A stretch of 64,000 bases of DNA from Lepiota brunneoincarnata (GCA_023014365.1 JAEBUN010000003.1:2542001-2606000), one strand, 5' to 3'; shown: positions 12,011 through 23,626, numbered from the stretch's first letter. Numbers and translations: made by a program. Notes: generated by a model not told the origin, from the letters alone.

Positions 12011-12896
12011 GACGAGCGACTTCCTCTCACGGCCCTGAGAATGCACAGCAGGGCTGATTGACGGTGGTTGACCCGATCTGTGAAAGCATCAAGGAATACA
12101 TCATCACATCATGGAGTTGGGGGAGCCGACTGACCGTGTAGTTGCTGACGAACTACGCCGTCGCTGGTGCTGAGGAGCCAAGACTTATTTTATATGCATG
12201 TTTAGCGGTACCTGCCACGACAGGTGGTGTGTGGATCTTCTGTCATGAAGGGAGGGCTTAGTCAACAAATGACTTGTCGGCTTTTGTGTGTCCTGTTAGT
12301 TATTCTTGAACCGTGCACTCTAGGCTTTTGTGTGACAGCGGAGCTCTTAAGTGGTTACATCACATGGGTTTATTGGCCCAGTGTTACGACGTTCATGAGT
12401 CCTTCTGCTCAGTAAAACGAACAATGATAAAGAGCCAGATGGAGAGCGGCTCAATAGGGGTGGTCTCCCCTCAGGCTGGGGTCAGGGTCTTGCTATAGCG
12501 AGGGGTGTAACTGCTCAGAACGCTGGATGGCACTCTGACCTGGTGATATTCATGATGATGATGTATTACCCCGATCGCGTTCGCCGGATCAACAATCGGT
12601 AATCATCCTACTGCGTATTTTCGGTTGCCTGATAGGCTGCCATTAGTAGGATCCCGGAGGAGCAAAGTTAGCATACAGCGCATGGTATCATATACTTCTT
12701 TGCTTCCTTGTGCCGCGCCGCCCGGTTGTGAAACAAGTGCAGCTGAAGTCAAGAACAACGTCACGCGGAATTGTGCCGGACGCTTTTAGAAATCCAAGGC
12801 GTACAAATACCAGAGCAAGTTGGGCTGTTGTTCATTGGAGTTACGTGCTTCAGCCAGAGCTACTACATCCACTGCTATCTGTACACCACACCCACC
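12011..12896. other. Intergenic; inverted lectin upstream block at its right end
   Basis: No gene recognised. The last 200 bases carry the inverted copy of the lectin upstream block (GTACAAATA, TTGTTCATTGGAGTT), in the correct orientation for lectin copy 3. Several short ATG-rich ORFs have no recognisable features. Confidence 0.4.
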
Positions 12897-13565
12897 ATGC
12901 AAATTTCCTACTGCTTGGGGCTCGCCTTCATTGCCTCTGCCCTCGCTCAGCCTTTTTTTTTCGCATCCGTTGTTTCCAAACGGTGTCACCACCAAATGCC
13001 TCGAGGTGCGTGGTGATGTCCTAGCAGACGGCACCCCTGTCCAGATGTATGTCCTTTTTCGAAAGCATATTCTTTTTTTTTTCAGTGGCTGACTGTATCT
13101 CAGCTTCGACTGCAATTTCACACCTGCACAACAATGGCGTTGGGTAATCGATATACCGGAGACACCCACTTCTCTCCAACTGGCAGGCACCAACTTCTGC
13201 CTTGATGCTGGCCCAGGTATGCCATGCTCAATTCCAAGAGGAATGTCATATATTTAATTATAAATATGACACCAAGCACCTACCAACGGCACACTCATGA
13301 GGATTTGGACATGTTTCGATAACCTTCCGGCACAGACATGGTTCTACACTGCGGATCATCGCATTGCTCTTTTCAATCAGGGTGAGTAAAGGGGATCACC
13401 GGTTTAATACTTTGTTTGGTGTGTGCTGAAAGACAACGCCTTTTAGGACTCTGTCTTGACTTGCCCAATGGAGATCTTACGAACACAAACCAGGTGCAAG
13501 TTTGGAAGTGCACCGATGGCGACACTAACCAGATATGGGATGAGGGCAGAATGATTCCTATCTAG
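12897..13565 (+). pseudogene. Ricin B-type lectin copy 3, one-base frameshift in a T9 run
   Basis: Same four-exon structure as copies 1 and 2: 12897-13046, 13104-13216, 13277-13381 and 13447-13565. Lengths of exons 2 and 3 equal those of copy 1 exactly (113 and 105). The signal peptide MQISYCLGLAFIASALAQ is intact. It is followed by nine T (12953-12961) where eight would keep frame with the conserved PNGVTTKCLEVRGDV. The QxW motifs QQW, QTW and QIW remain downstream. The rest is undamaged, so this is either a homopolymer sequencing error or a very recent loss. It is inverted relative to copies 1 and 2. Confidence 0.8.
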
Positions 13566-13851
13566 TTGGATGGTCAATATAGATATATAATGAGCCTCTG
13601 AGCAAATGAAATAATGATTCGGGAGAGGCTCTGTTATGTCCCTTTGGTGTAACGGTTACCGACGACTCTGTGTGACCATGCTTACACCAACTCATACATC
13701 ATTAAGTTCAATTTTATCTACTAAACGGTTCCCCCACTCGCGAATCTGTCCCTTTCCCCATTTCCTTGAAGGACAGGGATCGAATTAGGTTTGGTCAGGT
13801 TTCAGATAGAGGGTGGTTTAGCGGAGGTCCTCTTTATCAGCCATGTAACAC

Positions 13852-14415
13852 TCACTTGGTTCTCGCACGTGTACTCAAGTTGAGTGGCGTAAGGGATGTG
13901 GATCTTGAGACGGAAGATGAGGACATATTGACAGTGATCCTACCCATCTCTTTTACCGCCCTGGACGAGTTCTGCGACATCCTAGACGCAAAATTATTCT
14001 TTTCCTGCAACGCTTCCTTCGCATAGCCCCATCGCCGGGGTGTTGAACCATGGATTTCAAGGTGTTTGATGCCACCCTTTGTCATTATCGGGTCCTGCTG
14101 CGGGACACAGAAACATTTGTGGGTAGATTTATACCACTCGCCGTGACAAGCCATGGAAGGTGGCGAGGTAAAGTAAGGTGAACTCTCGCTCGTCGTGTTT
14201 CCAAACACAAACAGATCCTCACGGAGAATAGATGATGTCATGTTGCTCTGATTGTATGTACAAGAAATGTCATACGTTAATTTTTCACGCGTTGTATCTA
14301 GCAGGCGAAAATAAGTATAGGAGTGTTTGAGAAGGACAAGGAGATGTGAGGATAATTTGCAAACAATCAGTGGGCGATTGAGCCTCTGATTAAATGTGTC
14401 CACCATCCTTGGCAA
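13852..14415 (-). CDS. Orphan ORF, 187 codons, doubtful
   Basis: Single open frame with no family recognised. It includes a Cys-containing stretch (MACHGEWYKSTHKCFCVPQ) and a Ser-rich C-terminus, and has no signal peptide at the first Met. No intron signals are needed. Length and isolation make chance or a relic about as likely as a real small gene. The rest of 13,566-14,846 shows nothing supportable. Confidence 0.22.
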   Translation of the reverse strand: MPRMVDTFNQRLNRPLIVCKLSSHLLVLLKHSYTYFRLLDTTREKLTYDISCTYNQSNMTSSILREDLFVFGNTTSESSPYFTSPPSMACHGEWYKSTHKCFCVPQQDPIMTKGGIKHLEIHGSTPRRWGYAKEALQEKNNFASRMSQNSSRAVKEMGRITVNMSSSSVSRSTSLTPLNLSTRARTK

Positions 14416-14846
14416 GAGGTAGTTTGAAGGAAGAAACTGCTGGCCCTGAGCGATTCATAAGGCCGACTGAGCCAGTGTGAAGCGGATGCTGAGTGGCTAT
14501 CTCACATCACTCGGGAGTAGGTGTGTGGGAGCAAAACACTCGCAAGGATTAGGCCCAAGGAGAATGTCTGAGCGCGAAAGCAGGAGAATATTTTTCTCTC
14601 AGGAATGGTAATTCTCAGCCTTTTGTTCCGGTCCTGGCAGCCTGGGAAGCAAGTCTATATTGTCGGATGAGCAGCCTGGCTCACACTCGCCACCGATAAC
14701 GGAGCCTCTGAGCTTGAGCATAAGCCCTCCATGTGGTACAGCTAATGCCACTCTCTCGGAAACTTGAGTCCTGCAGTGCTTAAGAGTCATCATGTGTTCC
14801 AAAGCGTATTGCCAGTGCATTATTGAGTAGATAGCCATCTCTCCTG

Positions 14847-15051
14847 TGTTGAAATCATCCCAAGAAGGTGTATAGCAACGATGGCATATATTCGAGGGGA
14901 GACAACGGCGGGGGTAAGGGAGGTAAACAGACAGTGTAACTACTTGAGAACAACAGGTATAAAAGTGTAACTACAGTGAGGCTACCATGAGGCAGTCAGC
15001 TACTCCGGTGGTTGGCATTCTGTCAGTTTGCTGGAATCACCAATTCCAACA
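14847..15051 (+). repeat. TRIM-like element, left LTR (205 bp)
   Basis: Starts TGTTGAAATC and ends ATTCCAACA. It is nearly identical to the split right copy. It carries a GTATAAAAGTG TATA-like box at about 14,956-14,966. Confidence 0.85.
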
Positions 15052-15967
15052 CTCTCCCACAAACTAAGGAATGTCAGCTAGAAAGCTTCATCCTCAAGAT
15101 CATTGAGGGCAGCATGGGTGATGACTGGTGCTAAGGAAAGAGCAGGGGTGGTGCAAGGGTGTGGGCAACAACTTGCGACAGGCGATTTCGGAGGTAGGGA
15201 TAGTGACAGCAAGAGCTTCATCAGGGGTGATATGGAAGCGATTGAGCAGGGGATGTAGGCTTGGCAAATATACTTGTTTATGAAATAATGAACGACTCCA
15301 TGCAGCAGAGGGAATGTTGTCAAAAGGAAAATGGGGAGGGTGTTATAAGGATAGGGAGATCCAATAGTGAGAGCAAGGATGATGATGTCATCAGAGGGAA
15401 AGGAGGTGAGGGGTACTCAGCCAACAGCAAGTGGTCTTGGCACAGGTTCGGACAGGCATGCACAAAAACTCTTCCACCTTCTTGGTAATTTCGTTCCCCC
15501 CAGAAAGTCCCACAGGATAATCAACACAACCAAAGGAATCCTTTGAGTGGACAACACAGTTGAATAGCAACTCCCATTCACAGCGATTTGGTTCATCAAA
15601 TAGAATGTCGGTCATGAGGTAAGGATGGGGTGATCAATGGATCAGGGGCAAAGACAACAACAATGACAAACAATGAGCGACGGCAGCAGCAGTGGCAAAT
15701 AGTGAGTGGCGGCAGCAGGCTTCAGGGGACAGAACGACGGTGATTAGGTAACAATGGCAGCGGCGGGTTACAGCTTTAATTTACGATGACAACAATGACA
15801 ACGACAAGTGGATAGAGAACGATGGAACAGCAACGACAGTGACGATGACAGGCATGGGAAAATCGGCGGGGATAGCGAGTGATGGCAGTTGGAATGGGGT
15901 AATGATGGCAGCAATGAGAGGAAGGGGGCGGTGGCAGCGAGAGGAGGGGATAGGGGTCGTCTGTTTA

Positions 15968-16124
15968 TGTTGAAATCATCCCAAGAAGGTGTATAGCAAC
16001 GACGGCATATATTCAAGGGGAGACAACAGTGGGGGTAAGGGAGGTAAACAGACAGTGTAACTACTTGAGAACAACAGGTATAAAAGTGTAACTACAGTGA
16101 GGCTACCATGAGGCAGTCAGCTAC
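15968..16124 (+). repeat. TRIM-like element, first 157 bp of right LTR
   Basis: The remaining 48 bp lie at 24372-24419. The two pieces sum to 205 bp once the 5-bp duplication GCTAC made by chromovirus 1 is counted once. Confidence 0.85.
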
Positions 16125-16822
16125 TGTTATGAACAGTCCAGACCGGGAGGAACAAGAACTATTGTTCGACTTTACAAGATGGGTACAGGAGACTACAGAC
16201 CAATTACGGGCACAAGAATACGAAGACGAGGAAGGGGAATATTACACCGCCATGCAGGACCTGGCGAGAGAAGCAGGAATGGAGATAACCTTGGAGGATA
16301 TATTGGAATACCCCGAGGACAAGGAAGATAACCATGGATCAACCGACCCAACCTCCGATACGGATGGAAGCACTGAGAGAATGGAGAGCGAGAACGGAGA
16401 GGACTCCATGGAGATACAATCAGGAGAAGAAGATTATGAGTCAGAGGAAAGCGATGGAACATCGCACAGCAGTAACGAGAGTACTGACTCATTGTAATAT
16501 AAATAACACTAGGATGCCATCACCCAGGATGTGCATCATGGTCAGGACTGCGCACGACCAGTAGAACAGCCAAGTAACCTATAACGAGTATATAGCACCT
16601 CATAGGTATATAAGGTCTGTACAAGTAGAGATTAAAGCCTCAAGCTTTAATCTTGTTAACAGTGGTCGTTTACCTCTCTGCCTTAACTTGGCGTCTTCCC
16701 TCGTTATCTCATTGAGCGCGATCCACTAAGCTCTATAAGGCCAACCGTCTCGGACACCTTGTAGAGTGATTGAAGGCCGTCTCCAGTTATCCTCGGATAC
16801 AGAAGGAGCACGGATCATAACA
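16125..16822 (+). repeat. Chromovirus 1 5' LTR
   Basis: 698 bp, TG to CA ends. A TATATAAGG box at about 16,608-16,616 probably marks the U3/R border. The first half is an open reading frame. Confidence 0.92.
16129..16497 (+). CDS. Acidic ORF inside the LTR (122 codons)
   Basis: The ATG is the fifth base of the LTR. The product begins MNSPDREEQELLFDFTRW and becomes very acidic and Ser-rich (DEEGEYYTAM, EEDYESEESDGTSHSS). No known domain is recognised. The same frame is open in the 3' LTR (to 24041) and in the solo LTR of this family at 26849-27220, where several amino-acid changes occur but no stop. In the 3' LTR it is the C-terminal end of a longer upstream frame. Whether it is made as a separate protein is unknown. 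In the 5' LTR it lies upstream of the TATA box, so it would belong to U3. Confidence 0.5.
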   Translation: MNSPDREEQELLFDFTRWVQETTDQLRAQEYEDEEGEYYTAMQDLAREAGMEITLEDILEYPEDKEDNHGSTDPTSDTDGSTERMESENGEDSMEIQSGEEDYESEESDGTSHSSNESTDSL

Positions 16823-17749
16823 TTAGATTAAAGCTTCCTTTGGACAACCTCCATCGTACACCCCGTGGTATTGGTATGCCTTGTCGCTACCCTTCCACAC
16901 CGGCAGACGATACGCTTTATCGCTATCCGAGTGCCAACCGTATCTGACGACACGCCTTGTCGCTGTCCGGTGATACACCCCCGTAGAGCAGGCCACCATA
17001 CCCTCTGCACCCTTGGTCAGACGCACCGAAAGCGTTGATAGGTCATCCACACCTTTAAGTGTTGATTGGGATAACGCACCCGTAAGCGTTGTATACAGGT
17101 CATCCGCACCTTCAAGCGTCGATTGGGATAACGCACCCGCAAGCGTTGTTTATTCACCCTCACCTTCACCTTCGACTTCTTCCCTCTTCACCCTGTCTAC
17201 AAACCGAAACGACCCCCTTGCCACCGACTACGAAGAATCCAACAGTTCTGACTGGTCGACAACCGACTCCGAACCCGACTTCACACCCCCTCCACCACGG
17301 ACCCTAAAAAGAAAACAAAACCTATACCCCTCACTCGTTCACCCTCTGGTTCCGCACCGTACCCTACACAACCTACCGAGAGAGTTCAACGTCGAACAGA
17401 AGACCCAGGATACCCAGCACCCCCAGCATCAGTTCTTTAATCCCTACCTAAACAACCACCACCTGAAAGAACTGCCACCTCTACCCGCTCAAAGCTCGGG
17501 GAGCCGATTCATAGAACATCTACCCCATCCTCCGGTCCTCAACCCTCAACAAGTACAAGAACTAGCAACAACACTTCGCAACAGAAACCCCCAAGAACAT
17601 TCTCACCCCTCACATCACCACTTGGATCACCGGTACACTCACCGCCTCGATCCAGTTCCCCTGTACAATCCGAACCATCCGAAGTTAGCCCCACTACCGG
17701 GTCTATTCACACTTCCGACGAGGAATCCACAACCTCTGACATTAACAAT

Positions 17750-18874
17750 ATGGCCTCCTCCGCAAAAATCAACACACCCCCAACCTTTAATGGAGAGACC
17801 GACTACTTCCGCCTCTGGAAGGATGCAGTACAACTATACATCGATGCAAAGCCAGGAGCCTTTTCCGATGACAAGACCAAGATACAATTCGCCCTTTCAT
17901 ACATGTCCACCGGCCCCACCGCAACATGGAGAGGAGCATTCTTGGAATCAAACAAAGAACTTGATGGAAGCCAGACCCTTCCGACATGGAAGAAATTTCT
18001 CGAAGGACTCGACACATCCTTCGCCCCAAACAATGTCCCCGCCGATGCAATGGACAGAATCTGCCACCTCAAACAGAATGGACGATATATCGATGATTAC
18101 ATATCCCAGTTCCAGATACTTGCCTATCAGGCCGACCTTGGAGATGGAGTGGCGGCGGTCAACTATTTCAAGAACGGGCTGGATCGCCCCGTCGCAATCA
18201 AGACAATTAGCCTCAATCCAGGAAACAAACTCAGCGACTGGTTCAAGCAAGCTCGAACAGCATATCAAATACTACAAACTCAACGCGACTATATGCAAAC
18301 TTGAGGAACTCCCTCGTTTCCAACGACTTTGCGCACTCGCCCATTTAAAGGGAAAAGAAATGCTTTTACGCGCCGTGTCCCACTGCCCTATCAAGCAACA
18401 GACCCTAACGCAATGGACATTGACCAACTCGCCGAAGCAGTCTACAACCTCGACTTTGAGGACGAGCCAGATCTACTCGCCGAGGAAGCTGATGAAGACG
18501 AGGAGACCAAAGAAGACAGACTCCACCAGTTGGTACAAGAACGCACCCGCGAAGCCCTCAATGCAATCCTCACGGACGCCCAAAGAAAGGATCTCAAAGA
18601 AAAGAGATGCTTCAACTGCCGCAAGACTGGACACTTCGCCCGCGAATGCCCCACCAAGAAGACAATATATTGCCGATCCGAATTACCCCGCAATTTGGAT
18701 GCCAGAAACCGGTCAAATGCGATATCCAGAAGAAGACAAGCAAGCTACAGGAAAAAGAACTTGCTATACAACATACTAGAAGATGCAACCGACGAAGAAG
18801 TCGAGGACATCTACGAACATTTTGCAAATGAATCCAACCACCCAGATGCCCCTCTGGTTAAGGATTTTGCCTAA
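17750..18874 (+). pseudogene. Chromovirus 1 Gag, one in-frame TGA
   Basis: Capsid-nucleocapsid protein. The capsid part begins near MASSAKINTPPTFNGE, with the family's F-x-G and W motifs, and runs to 18301. The TGA at 18302-18304 interrupts a frame that continues as RTRPFKGKRNAF to 18874. The zinc knuckle CFNCRKTGHFAREC lies at about 18,607-18,650. The frame is also open upstream of the ATG through a Ser/Pro-rich stretch, so the true N-terminus may be longer. CGA to TGA explains the stop. A 588-codon frame (17013-18779) overlaps in +1 but has no motif. Confidence 0.85.
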
Positions 18875-21800
18875 GGAGACTAGCCACCACGTCTAGCCCT
18901 CCACAAAGACCTCCTTCCCTTTCCTATTCACAAAATGATATTAATGTTGTAAAGTTACAGGAATCGTCAGCACGCATAATACATCTACCCTGTCAAATCC
19001 GAAAACACAAGTTCACTAAGGAAGGACCCGAAAGCGTGGAACTACTCGCCCTACTCGACTCAGGAGCAGCAGGAAACTTCATTGACCCCGGAATGGTCAA
19101 ACAACATTCATTTAAAACAACACCCCTCGATCGACCCATCGAAGTACGAAATGCCGATGGATCTGTTAACGAAAATGGAACAGCCACCCACTACACGACC
19201 CTCAACCTAACGGTTAACGGGAAGAATATGGAGATCAAACCAAAAGTAGTCTCCCTCGGAAGCCCAAGACTCATCCTTGGATTCCCTTGGCTTGCAGAAC
19301 ACAACCCAGACATCGACTGGGATGCCAAACAACTACGCTGGAGAAACGAACGTTGGGACAACACTATATTCCGAGAACTCATCCAATCCATGGAACCCGA
19401 TTGGATCTACAACGACCAACTCAACCACATCTCCACACTAGAGCCCACAAGCTTCGAAGAAATCAACTTCAAAGCCTCCGCATCACAATTCCTCGCTGTA
19501 CAACACGGAGAAAAGAAAAACGACGACCCAAGAAAAGTCGTACCCACGGAATTCCACGAATACCTCCCAGTATTTAGCAAGAAACAAGCTGAACGATTCC
19601 CCCCACAACGACCATGGGATCACAAAATTGAACTCAAGGAATCATTCAAACCAATTGCCATGAAGTCCTACCGACTCTCCCTCAATGAAGAAAAGGAACT
19701 CGACACGTTCCTAGAAGAAAACCTTCAAAAGGGATACATTTGACCATCTGAATCGCCAATGGCATCACCTTTCTTCTTCGTAGGAAAGAAAGATGGAAAA
19801 CTACGCCCCTGTCAAGACTACAGGTACCTCAACGAGCATACCGTCAAAAATGCATACAACCTCCCCCTCATCTCTCATATTCTCGACAAACTCCGAGGAT
19901 CAAAATACTTTACCAAACTCAATGTACGAGCAGGATACAACAACATCCGCATACGCAAAGGAGATGAATGGAAAGGAGCCTTCAGGACACCCCGAGGATT
20001 ATTTGAACCCACGGTCATGTTCTTTGGAATGTGTAACTCCCCAGCAACATTCCAAACCATGATGGACTCATTATTTCGAAAACTCATTGACAATGGAGGA
20101 GTAATCGTTTACATGGACGACATCCTCATTCACGCAAAAACAAAACAAGAACTCCGACGCCTCACAAGAGAAGTACTCAAGATACTCAAGGACAACGATC
20201 TATATCTCAAAACCGAGAAATGCGAATTTGAGCAACAACGACTCGAATATCTAGGAGTTATTATCACTCCCGACTCAGTTTCGATGGACCCAGCAAAGCT
20301 CAAAGGCATCGCTGAATGGCCAACACCAACTACCCTGCGCGACGTACGAAAATTCATAGGATTTTGCAACTTCTATCGAAAATTCATACACCAATACGCC
20401 ACATGGGCAAAACCTCTCAATGCCCTAATGTCCAAAACCAAGAAATTCGAATGGACAGAAGAATGCCAGAACGCCTTCGATACTCTCAAGAGGAAATTCC
20501 AAAGCGAACCGGTATTAATGGTCCCCGACCGAGACAAACCCTTCGAAATCGAATGCAACGCATCACTATTTGCATCAGGAGCAGTCCTACTTCAACGCGA
20601 CAACAACGGAATTAAACACCCAGTCGCATACTTCTCGAAAGGATTCTCACCAGCCGAACGCAACTATCATTGCTCCGAACAGGAACTCTTCGCCATTATC
20701 CGAGCACTCAAAGAATGGCGCCACCACATAGAAGGATCATTACACAAGACCATCGTATGGTCAGATCACGACAACCTTCGCCGCTGGAGAAAACCTGAAG
20801 ACCTCAGCAGAAGACAAGCCCGATGGATTGCCTACATGCAACGATTTGACATCGAAATCCGACATATCCCTGGAAAGAAAAATGGACCAGCAGATGCCCT
20901 TTCCAGACGACCTGATCATGAACCCAAGACAAGAGACAACAAACAGGTTGTCGCACTCCCTGACAAATTCTTCACCCCAGAACAGCCACAGCATATCCAT
21001 ATTATCGACGAAAATACTAAACAGAGAATAAAAGAGCTGTGGAAGAAAAAGAAACAGACCGACATCGCCCAAGAAGATGACTCAGGACACCCACGCGTTC
21101 AAGGAAAACTATTTATACCACAAGATTTACACCCCAGACGCCGCTTACTGCAAAGAGTACACGACTCACCCACCGCAGGACACCCTGGAATCGCAGAAAC
21201 AACTAGAAAACTCCAGGAATACGCCTACTGGCCCGGGATGCGATCATTTGTCAAAAACTATGTCAAAGGATGTGGTACTTGCCAACAATACAAGATCAAT
21301 CGCCACCCCTTAAAACCACCGCTTCAACCCATCCCTGGACCCCGTTCTACCCGTCCATTCTCGAACATCTCGATGGATCTTATCACAGACCTACCCCCGG
21401 ACGGACCCCATGATTCTATACTGGTTGTGGTCGACCAGCTTACGAAGGGGATAATTCTAGAACCTACTGCGAAAACCACCAACGCAGACAAGATCGCCGA
21501 AATTCTTATCAAACGGCTATTCTCTAGATTTGGCCGTCCCGAGAAAGTTCTCAGTGATCGCGACCCCAGATTCGCTGCCAAATCCATGAAAGAATTCTAC
21601 AAACAACTCGGAATCGAACAAGCACTCTCTACCACCTACCACCCCCAGACAGACGGACAAACAGAACGATTCAATCAAGAAATAGAACTCTACCTTGGCA
21701 TCTATTGCTCATCGAACCCGAACAAATGGGTAAAGGCACTCCCACTCCTGGAATATGTCCACAACTCGAAAACACATGCCGAACACCAACATACCCCATT

Positions 21801-22530
21801 TGAACTCCTCTATGGATCAAGCCCCAAAGGATTTCCGACCTCCGAGGAGCCAACGAACATTCCAGCAATAGGAGAGAAGTTTAAATATCTCGCCAAGATA
21901 CGCCAGGAAGCCCAAGCTGCGCATGAACAAGCCAGACTAAAAATGGCTGCAAGATATAACCGGCCAGATATCAATCTAAAAGTTGGACAGAAGGTTTGGC
22001 TTGACAACCGCAACCTCCCAATTCAGTACGCCTCAAAGAAACTGGCCCAACGCCGAGAAGGTCCCTTCACCATAACAAGAAAACTCGGACCTGTAACCTA
22101 TGAACTAAAATTACCCATCAAATGGAAGATCCACAACAAGTTTCATGCGAGCCTCCTAATGCCTGCAGAAGAGAACGACACACATGGGGAATACAACACA
22201 GCCCCACCACCCGACCTTGTAAATGGAGAAGAAGAATACGAGGTCGAGTCAATACTGCGCCACAGAAAATTCCGGAACAAGTATCAATTCCTAGTCAGAT
22301 GGAAAGGATACCTTCCCACTGAGGATTCTTGGGAGCCAGAAGCAAACCTGGAGAACACCAAGGAAGTCATTGAAGAATATAAAAGGGCCCACAAATTAGA
22401 CAACCCCACCAATGACCCAACCACCCAACACTCGGGCAACCACTCCAGACCTCCCAGAGCCAGACAACGATGGACACCTTCTCATCCGGGAAAGAATCAT
22501 ATCCCTGGTGAACCGCGTCACAGGAAATAG
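18862..22530 (+). pseudogene. Chromovirus 1 Pol (PR-RT-RNaseH-IN-chromodomain), disabled
   Basis: The frame is -1 relative to Gag and open from 18862, overlapping the Gag end by about 12 bases. Domains in order: protease LLDSGAAGNFID (about 19,050); RT with YMDDILIH (about 20,115); RNase H; integrase zinc motif (GHPG to CGTCQQ, about 21,180-21,290); integrase core (MDLITDLP, LSDRDPRF, QTDGQTERFNQE); a GPFTITRKLGPVTYEL module; and a C-terminal chromodomain (YEVESILRHRKF to VRWKGYLPTEDSWE). Three defects are seen: TGA at 19741-19743 (GYI-stop-PSESP, normally Arg), Asn for the catalytic Asp of RT motif A (FTKLNVRAGYNN), and Asn for the first RNase H Asp (IECNASLF). Chromovirus 2 has Asp at both aligned sites. 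Confidence 0.92.
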
Positions 22531-23626
22531 CCAACCTAACCCTGCCACCGATACCGCTGACGACCAACCAGACAGGACCAACAGTCCTTATATCATCCGG
22601 CATACCTTCCTTCCCTCCAACCAACCCGAGATACGATCCATCCTTTTACACGAAGTTCCCTTTCATATTACCGGAACCCGTCTTAAACGCAGTCCAGCGA
22701 TGGTACCCCTGGTCGACACCTGCTGGAAGACATTTACTGCTCTTCTGTATCACAAGCGCCTCGTCCACGACCGAGCAACAGAATTCGAAAAACTATGCGC
22801 CACTATTCTTTCTAGCGCAACAGAGGAACAGGACTGCAATACCATTTCTGCCATGCTATCAACCGCTCTCACCGAATTCCCGTTCGAGAGTCCGATCCCA
22901 AGCCTGAGCAATGGAAGCGGAAGTCAGGACCGCCCTATCCTACCTATCGGGACCACCACCCAACCTTCCAACCCTCCCATGGTGGATACGAGTAACCAAC
23001 CATCAAGTGTTGTACAAGCTATATCTGCTTCTAATGACGCCCCCATCGGGACTACCACCACTCACTTATCCACCACCCGAACTCGCTGCAATTGCTGCCG
23101 TCAATTCGGCCATATCAAAGCAGGATGCCCGCGCTACCAATGTCGATATTGTCGAAAGATTGCCCCAGGCCATTACGAGAAGCACTGCGAGAGAAACCCT
23201 TACCAGCATCAACCCGCAAGTATGGTACCTGGCCTGTATCGCCGCCCACGAGGAATACCAAGCAGAGCTCGATCCCTCACACGCGAAACCACAAACAACA
23301 ATATTCGACACATTGTTGCAAGCACCAAGCAGCACCCTGCTTCAGCCAGACCCCTCCGCACCCGAATTCAAAATGCCCCCGTCGTCATTCCGACCACCAA
23401 CGCCACCACCACATCTACTAGCGGAAGCCACCGACTTCCTGAATCAATCCTTCGGCGCACCCGCCACCATTCACTCCAGAGAACCCATCGTCATCGACCT
23501 CACCCAAGACCCGCCATCCCCAGACCACCAAGCTACCGAAGCGACTCCCCAGAACCCGACCCATACTTCGACTGGGACCCCATCGCCGAATCAAACATTA
23601 CAGGAGAGCCTGTCGGATCATACTGA
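22412..23626 (+). CDS. Chromovirus 1 ORF3a, tandem zinc-knuckle protein (404 codons)
   Basis: An extra ORF that overlaps the end of pol in another frame. It contains two adjacent Cys/His modules: CNCCRQFGHIKAGC, and CRYCRKIAPGHYEKHC thirteen residues on. A basic Arg/Pro-rich segment follows. The end is EPDPYFDWDPIAESNITGEPVGSY. A matching module and the SNITGEP ending are found in chromovirus 2, so the protein is conserved between two elements. Extra ORFs after pol are known in some gypsy elements, but I do not recognise this one. RNA or DNA binding is inferred only from the knuckles. No stop interrupts it, although gag and pol of the same copy carry TGAs. Confidence 0.62.
   Translation: MTQPPNTRATTPDLPEPDNDGHLLIRERIISLVNRVTGNSQPNPATDTADDQPDRTNSPYIIRHTFLPSNQPEIRSILLHEVPFHITGTRLKRSPAMVPLVDTCWKTFTALLYHKRLVHDRATEFEKLCATILSSATEEQDCNTISAMLSTALTEFPFESPIPSLSNGSGSQDRPILPIGTTTQPSNPPMVDTSNQPSSVVQAISASNDAPIGTTTTHLSTTRTRCNCCRQFGHIKAGCPRYQCRYCRKIAPGHYEKHCERNPYQHQPASMVPGLYRRPRGIPSRARSLTRETTNNNIRHIVASTKQHPASARPLRTRIQNAPVVIPTTNATTTSTSGSHRLPESILRRTRHHSLQRTHRHRPHPRPAIPRPPSYRSDSPEPDPYFDWDPIAESNITGEPVGSY

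Noticed and set aside
13637..13720. tRNA-like start (TGGTGTAACGGTTA)
   Set aside because: Resembles a tRNA A box, but no matching acceptor stem, anticodon arm or GGTTCGA B box follows.
17013..18779. 588-codon plus-strand ORF overlapping chromovirus 1 gag
   Set aside because: It is offset from gag, has no recognisable domain, and the host DNA is Pro/Ser-rich with few stops in all forward frames. The gag frame carries the capsid and knuckle motifs.
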